Part shown: positions 14,612 through 16,641 of the stretch, piece after piece
How the letters are laid out: each line of letters starts with the position of its first letter
Numbering within the stretch: the first letter of the stretch is position 1
Assembly: GCA_040386595.1 (NCBI GenBank)
Contig: JAZKFE010000045.1
Location: 1 to 16,641 of the forward strand
Source of the DNA: JAKFVC01 sp040386595
GTDB lineage: Bacteria > Planctomycetota > Planctomycetia > Planctomycetales > Planctomycetaceae
Length of the DNA: 16,641 nt
Reading direction: 5' to 3'
Program-made: the position numbers and the translations under genes
The notes under the pieces: generated by a model
Seen by the model: only the letters and a program-made list of their open reading frames with translations
Databases searched by the model: none
Told to the model about the DNA's origin: nothing

Positions 14612-15583
14612 TTACGGCATATCTGAAACGACCTGCCCGTCATCGCGAACACACAATTTCTGGAAACTCGCGAAGTTCATATTATCCCCCACGAACCGAA
14701 CAGATCCGTCCGTGAACAGGGCATGAATGCCTCCGATGTGCTCCGAATTAAGGATGGTATTGCCCATATAAGAGGCATCCGAACCGGCTGGGGTTGTCTT
14801 GGAATTGTTCGCATAGGCCACACACGAGAGGCTCATGCCCCACAAGTCGACTCCCACGGGCATCTCTTCCACTTTATAGGTCTGGGTCACGCTGCCCCAG
14901 GGAGTGTAATAGCCACTGCGGGTATCGGTAATTCCAATCCGACCTGATTGCTCAGCCAAAACGATCGTATTTGAGGTGCCATCCGTGCAATCGGCGAGCG
15001 ATACTTGTTTGTTAGCGACAAGCATTCCGGTCCCCGCCCACCATCCACCATAGTTCGATGTGACGGTCGCCGTTGTCCGGGCGGCTGGATCAGGATAGGC
15101 TCCCATGATGCCTTGATACGACGAGACCTGATGATGATTGTTAGTCCACCACGTGACCCACGTCTGCGGCTGCAGATCAGGCACGACGGCAGAGGGACAT
15201 TTAAAGGTTTGCATCACCAGATTCTGCAAAACAGCCGGATTATACACGTCGTCCATACTGACCATGTTGTAGACCGGAGCCTGGTCCATGTAGGGAAAAA
15301 GCAGGACTTTCCAATTGGCGTTCGCCACGGAACTCCCCCGTTGCCCCATGGGGAATTTCTTATAGGTACTCTCAAAATTATGCAGCGCCAGCCCGAGTTG
15401 CTTCAGGTTATTCTTGCACTGCGAACGCCGGGCGGCTTCGCGAGCCTGCTGCACGGCGGGCAGCAACAGGGCAATGAGCACTGCGATGATCGCGATCACC
15501 ACCAGCAGTTCGATGAGAGTGAAGCCATGCCTGCGGTCAGAATTGCGCGTGGACCGAACGGCATACGAAGAGAATTTCCGCAT
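14612..15583 (-). CDS. DUF1559 protein with prepilin-type N-terminus
   Basis: This 323-residue protein is a member of the DUF1559 family (PF07596), greatly expanded in Planctomycetes. After a positively charged leader, HGFTLIELLVVIAIIAVLIALLLP is the type IV prepilin/pseudopilin signal: cleavage is expected between Gly20 and Phe21, with Glu25 at the +5 position, followed by a hydrophobic helix. AVQQAREAARRSQCKNNLKQLGLALHNFE is the typical family start, and the C-terminal HALFTDGSVRFVGDNMN matches the family's H-x-DGSVRF motif. I chose the ATG at 15583 because AGGAG lies 7 bases before it; an ATG at 15649 would add 22 residues with no family match. The protein is probably assembled at the envelope through a type II/IV-like system, but its role is not known. 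A lipoprotein gene follows. The 195-base gap between them has a CTTTTC-CCAC-GAAAAG hairpin (14542-14557) with no T-tract. Confidence 0.93.
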   Translation of the reverse strand: MRKFSSYAVRSTRNSDRRHGFTLIELLVVIAIIAVLIALLLPAVQQAREAARRSQCKNNLKQLGLALHNFESTYKKFPMGQRGSSVANANWKVLLFPYMDQAPVYNMVSMDDVYNPAVLQNLVMQTFKCPSAVVPDLQPQTWVTWWTNNHHQVSSYQGIMGAYPDPAARTTATVTSNYGGWWAGTGMLVANKQVSLADCTDGTSNTIVLAEQSGRIGITDTRSGYYTPWGSVTQTYKVEEMPVGVDLWGMSLSCVAYANNSKTTPAGSDASYMGNTILNSEHIGGIHALFTDGSVRFVGDNMNFASFQKLCVRDDGQVVSDMP

Positions 15584-16426
15584 GTTTGATCTCCTGATTA
15601 GATGAGAGCGCAGAAGACGTGAAATGTATGAAAAATCAAATCTACACATGCAGAGGCAATTACTGCAATCACAATTTCAAACAATTTCGCGAGATCGATG
15701 TAACCTTAGCACAACAGGTGGAACGCTAACGCCTAGTGAGGCTATCCTAGCTTAAAGACCGGAATCGCTAACCAGCCCGATCCTTCACCTACAACAGCCA
15801 ATTTGATTCAATTTTAGGGGATTCAACGAGAACACCGAGAAGACACGACGCACCGCAAGTCACGGACTGTGCCGCGAGAAATCCAGGAAGTAGAGACATT
15901 TCGAATTGTCTTACGCGAACAAAAAAACACTACTCTTAAAAATCACTGTAGGGACCGCCTTGAAGACTACATGTCGCTAGCGGACATCGAGTATTAAGCG
16001 ACAGCAAGTCTTATGCCACCTGATGCGCCAGGGGGAAGACGCGACGTTACGTCTTAATTCAGAAACAGAGCCCATGTCCAGCGGCCAGCAGAGCGCTGAT
16101 ATTCGGACACGAAGCCGAATGCTCGCCGACAAGGAAGACTGTTCTTCGCGCGCACAGCGGCGACTTGGCGCAGGCGCACTGATTACCGGAAGGGTGAGGC
16201 AGGAGCCGCAACCCCTTGTCCGCTCCGCTGGCCCAGATTCGAGAATCAAGGCTAGCCATCGACTGGGGCATAAGCGTCAGGTTAAATGCGATACCCGAAA
16301 GGGAAGCAAAGAAGGGGCTGGCGTTGTGCCACAGGATGATGATGATTTGGGTGCGAAGCAACCAGATCGTCCAGAGGAACGCAATGCCGACGGCAGGAAT
16401 GCCCATCCTACTGATCGTCAATCACT
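15584..16426. other. Upstream region of DUF1559 with no confident gene
   Basis: The first 350 bases are richer in A+T than the rest and probably hold the DUF1559 promoter; on the minus strand TTGCAG with TGTAGA 16 bases later is a weak candidate near 15640-15675. ATGTCGCTAGCGGACAT (15971-15987) is a near-palindrome. From 16059 to 16406 the minus strand has an open frame of up to 115 residues from an ATG, with a hydrophobic start and a Cys-rich tail. It contains a degenerate type 1 repeat, has no Shine-Dalgarno and no family I recognise, so it is more likely a remnant or a chance frame. Confidence 0.45.
16204..16264 (-). repeat. Type 1 REP-like repeat, degenerate copy H
   Basis: On the minus strand GTCGATGGCTAGCC is followed by a stem TTGATTC-TC-GAATCTGGG and then CAGCGGAGCGGACAAGGGGTTG. 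It aligns along its length with copy F (8011-8066), including the flanking GTCGATG and GGTTG, but the GTAG foot is CTAG and the stem has one mismatch and one wobble. Confidence 0.65.
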
Positions 16427-16639
16427 CTATAGTTCGGGAGGACTTGCAATACTCGTGCTGTTCCAGACGGCCAATAGACGGCGGGCGCGGGAACGGCCAC
16501 ACCACTCCAAGGTCCAGTCGTGACGCAGTGCTAGAGCCATCCCTGCGATTGAGTCCCAAAGGGCTACGCCGTGAAGGATTTTGGAGCGCGAATTCTCAAG
16601 GGTTTTTAAATTTGGCGGTGTTTCGAATCCATGGGAGGG
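16427..16639 (-). CDS. C-terminal part of an open frame running off the window
   Basis: The minus strand is open from the right edge to a TAG at 16427-16429, giving 70 residues with no start needed inside the window. The translation includes LENSRSKILHGVALWDSIAG and then LRHDWTLEWCGRSRARRLLA. I do not recognise a family. It may be the end of a real gene, or a translated piece of a repeated element, given the repeat-rich surroundings. An internal ATG about 110 bases from the edge would give a much shorter product. Confidence 0.3.
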   Translation of the reverse strand, partial: PSHGFETPPNLKTLENSRSKILHGVALWDSIAGMALALRHDWTLEWCGRSRARRLLAVWNSTSIASPPEL

Positions 16640-16641
16640 TG

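Noticed and set aside
15977..16249. 90-residue minus-strand frame
   Set aside because: It overlaps other frames and a repeat, is rich in Arg/Ser/Cys and shows no domain or ribosome-binding site.

Overview
The window looks like chromosomal DNA of a planctomycete, probably class Planctomycetia. The clearest sign is a prepilin-type DUF1559 protein (about 14.6-15.6 kb) followed by a small proline-rich lipoprotein, a pairing typical of that group. Supporting signs are moderately high G+C, mostly weak Shine-Dalgarno sites, a Gram-negative envelope gene set (heptose LPS-core enzymes and an OprP-type porin), and many repeats between genes. The genus cannot be fixed from sequence alone.

Layout. 57-6060, minus strand: thioredoxin, a long coiled-coil protein, HldE (both steps of ADP-heptose precursor synthesis), a GT9 heptosyltransferase and a GT4 glycosyltransferase resembling WaaG. 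The last three form a core-oligosaccharide block: HldE helps make the ADP-heptose donor, the GT9 enzyme adds heptose, and the GT4 enzyme probably adds the next sugar. Thioredoxin has a perfect TTGACA-N16-TATAAT promoter and a probable terminator, so the coiled-coil and LPS genes may be a separate unit. 6588-7997, plus: a polysaccharide pyruvyl-transferase family protein, divergent from thioredoxin. 8383-10017, minus: an OprP/OprO-type porin converging on it. 10447-11664, plus: tyrosyl-tRNA synthetase. 11768-13816, plus: a large exported alpha/beta-hydrolase-domain protein. 14015-15583, minus: the lipoprotein and the DUF1559 pseudopilin-like protein. 15.6-16.6 kb: no confident gene, only weak or remnant reading frames, a degenerate repeat and an open frame running off the right edge.

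The most notable signal is not a protein. Two related families of small palindromic repeats sit just after the stop codons of six genes or operon ends. Type 2 holds a TGTTCGC-TCC-GCGAACA hairpin, usually followed by a second 5-bp hairpin. All copies beside a gene, at five stop codons, point the same way relative to the upstream gene. Type 1 has GTAG followed by a 9-bp hairpin, the architecture of REP elements moved by RAYT transposases, and two copies show a compensatory base-pair change. A run of ten Ns falls inside one type 2 copy, so the true sequence there is missing. No RAYT, CRISPR array, tRNA, rRNA or insertion sequence was recognised.
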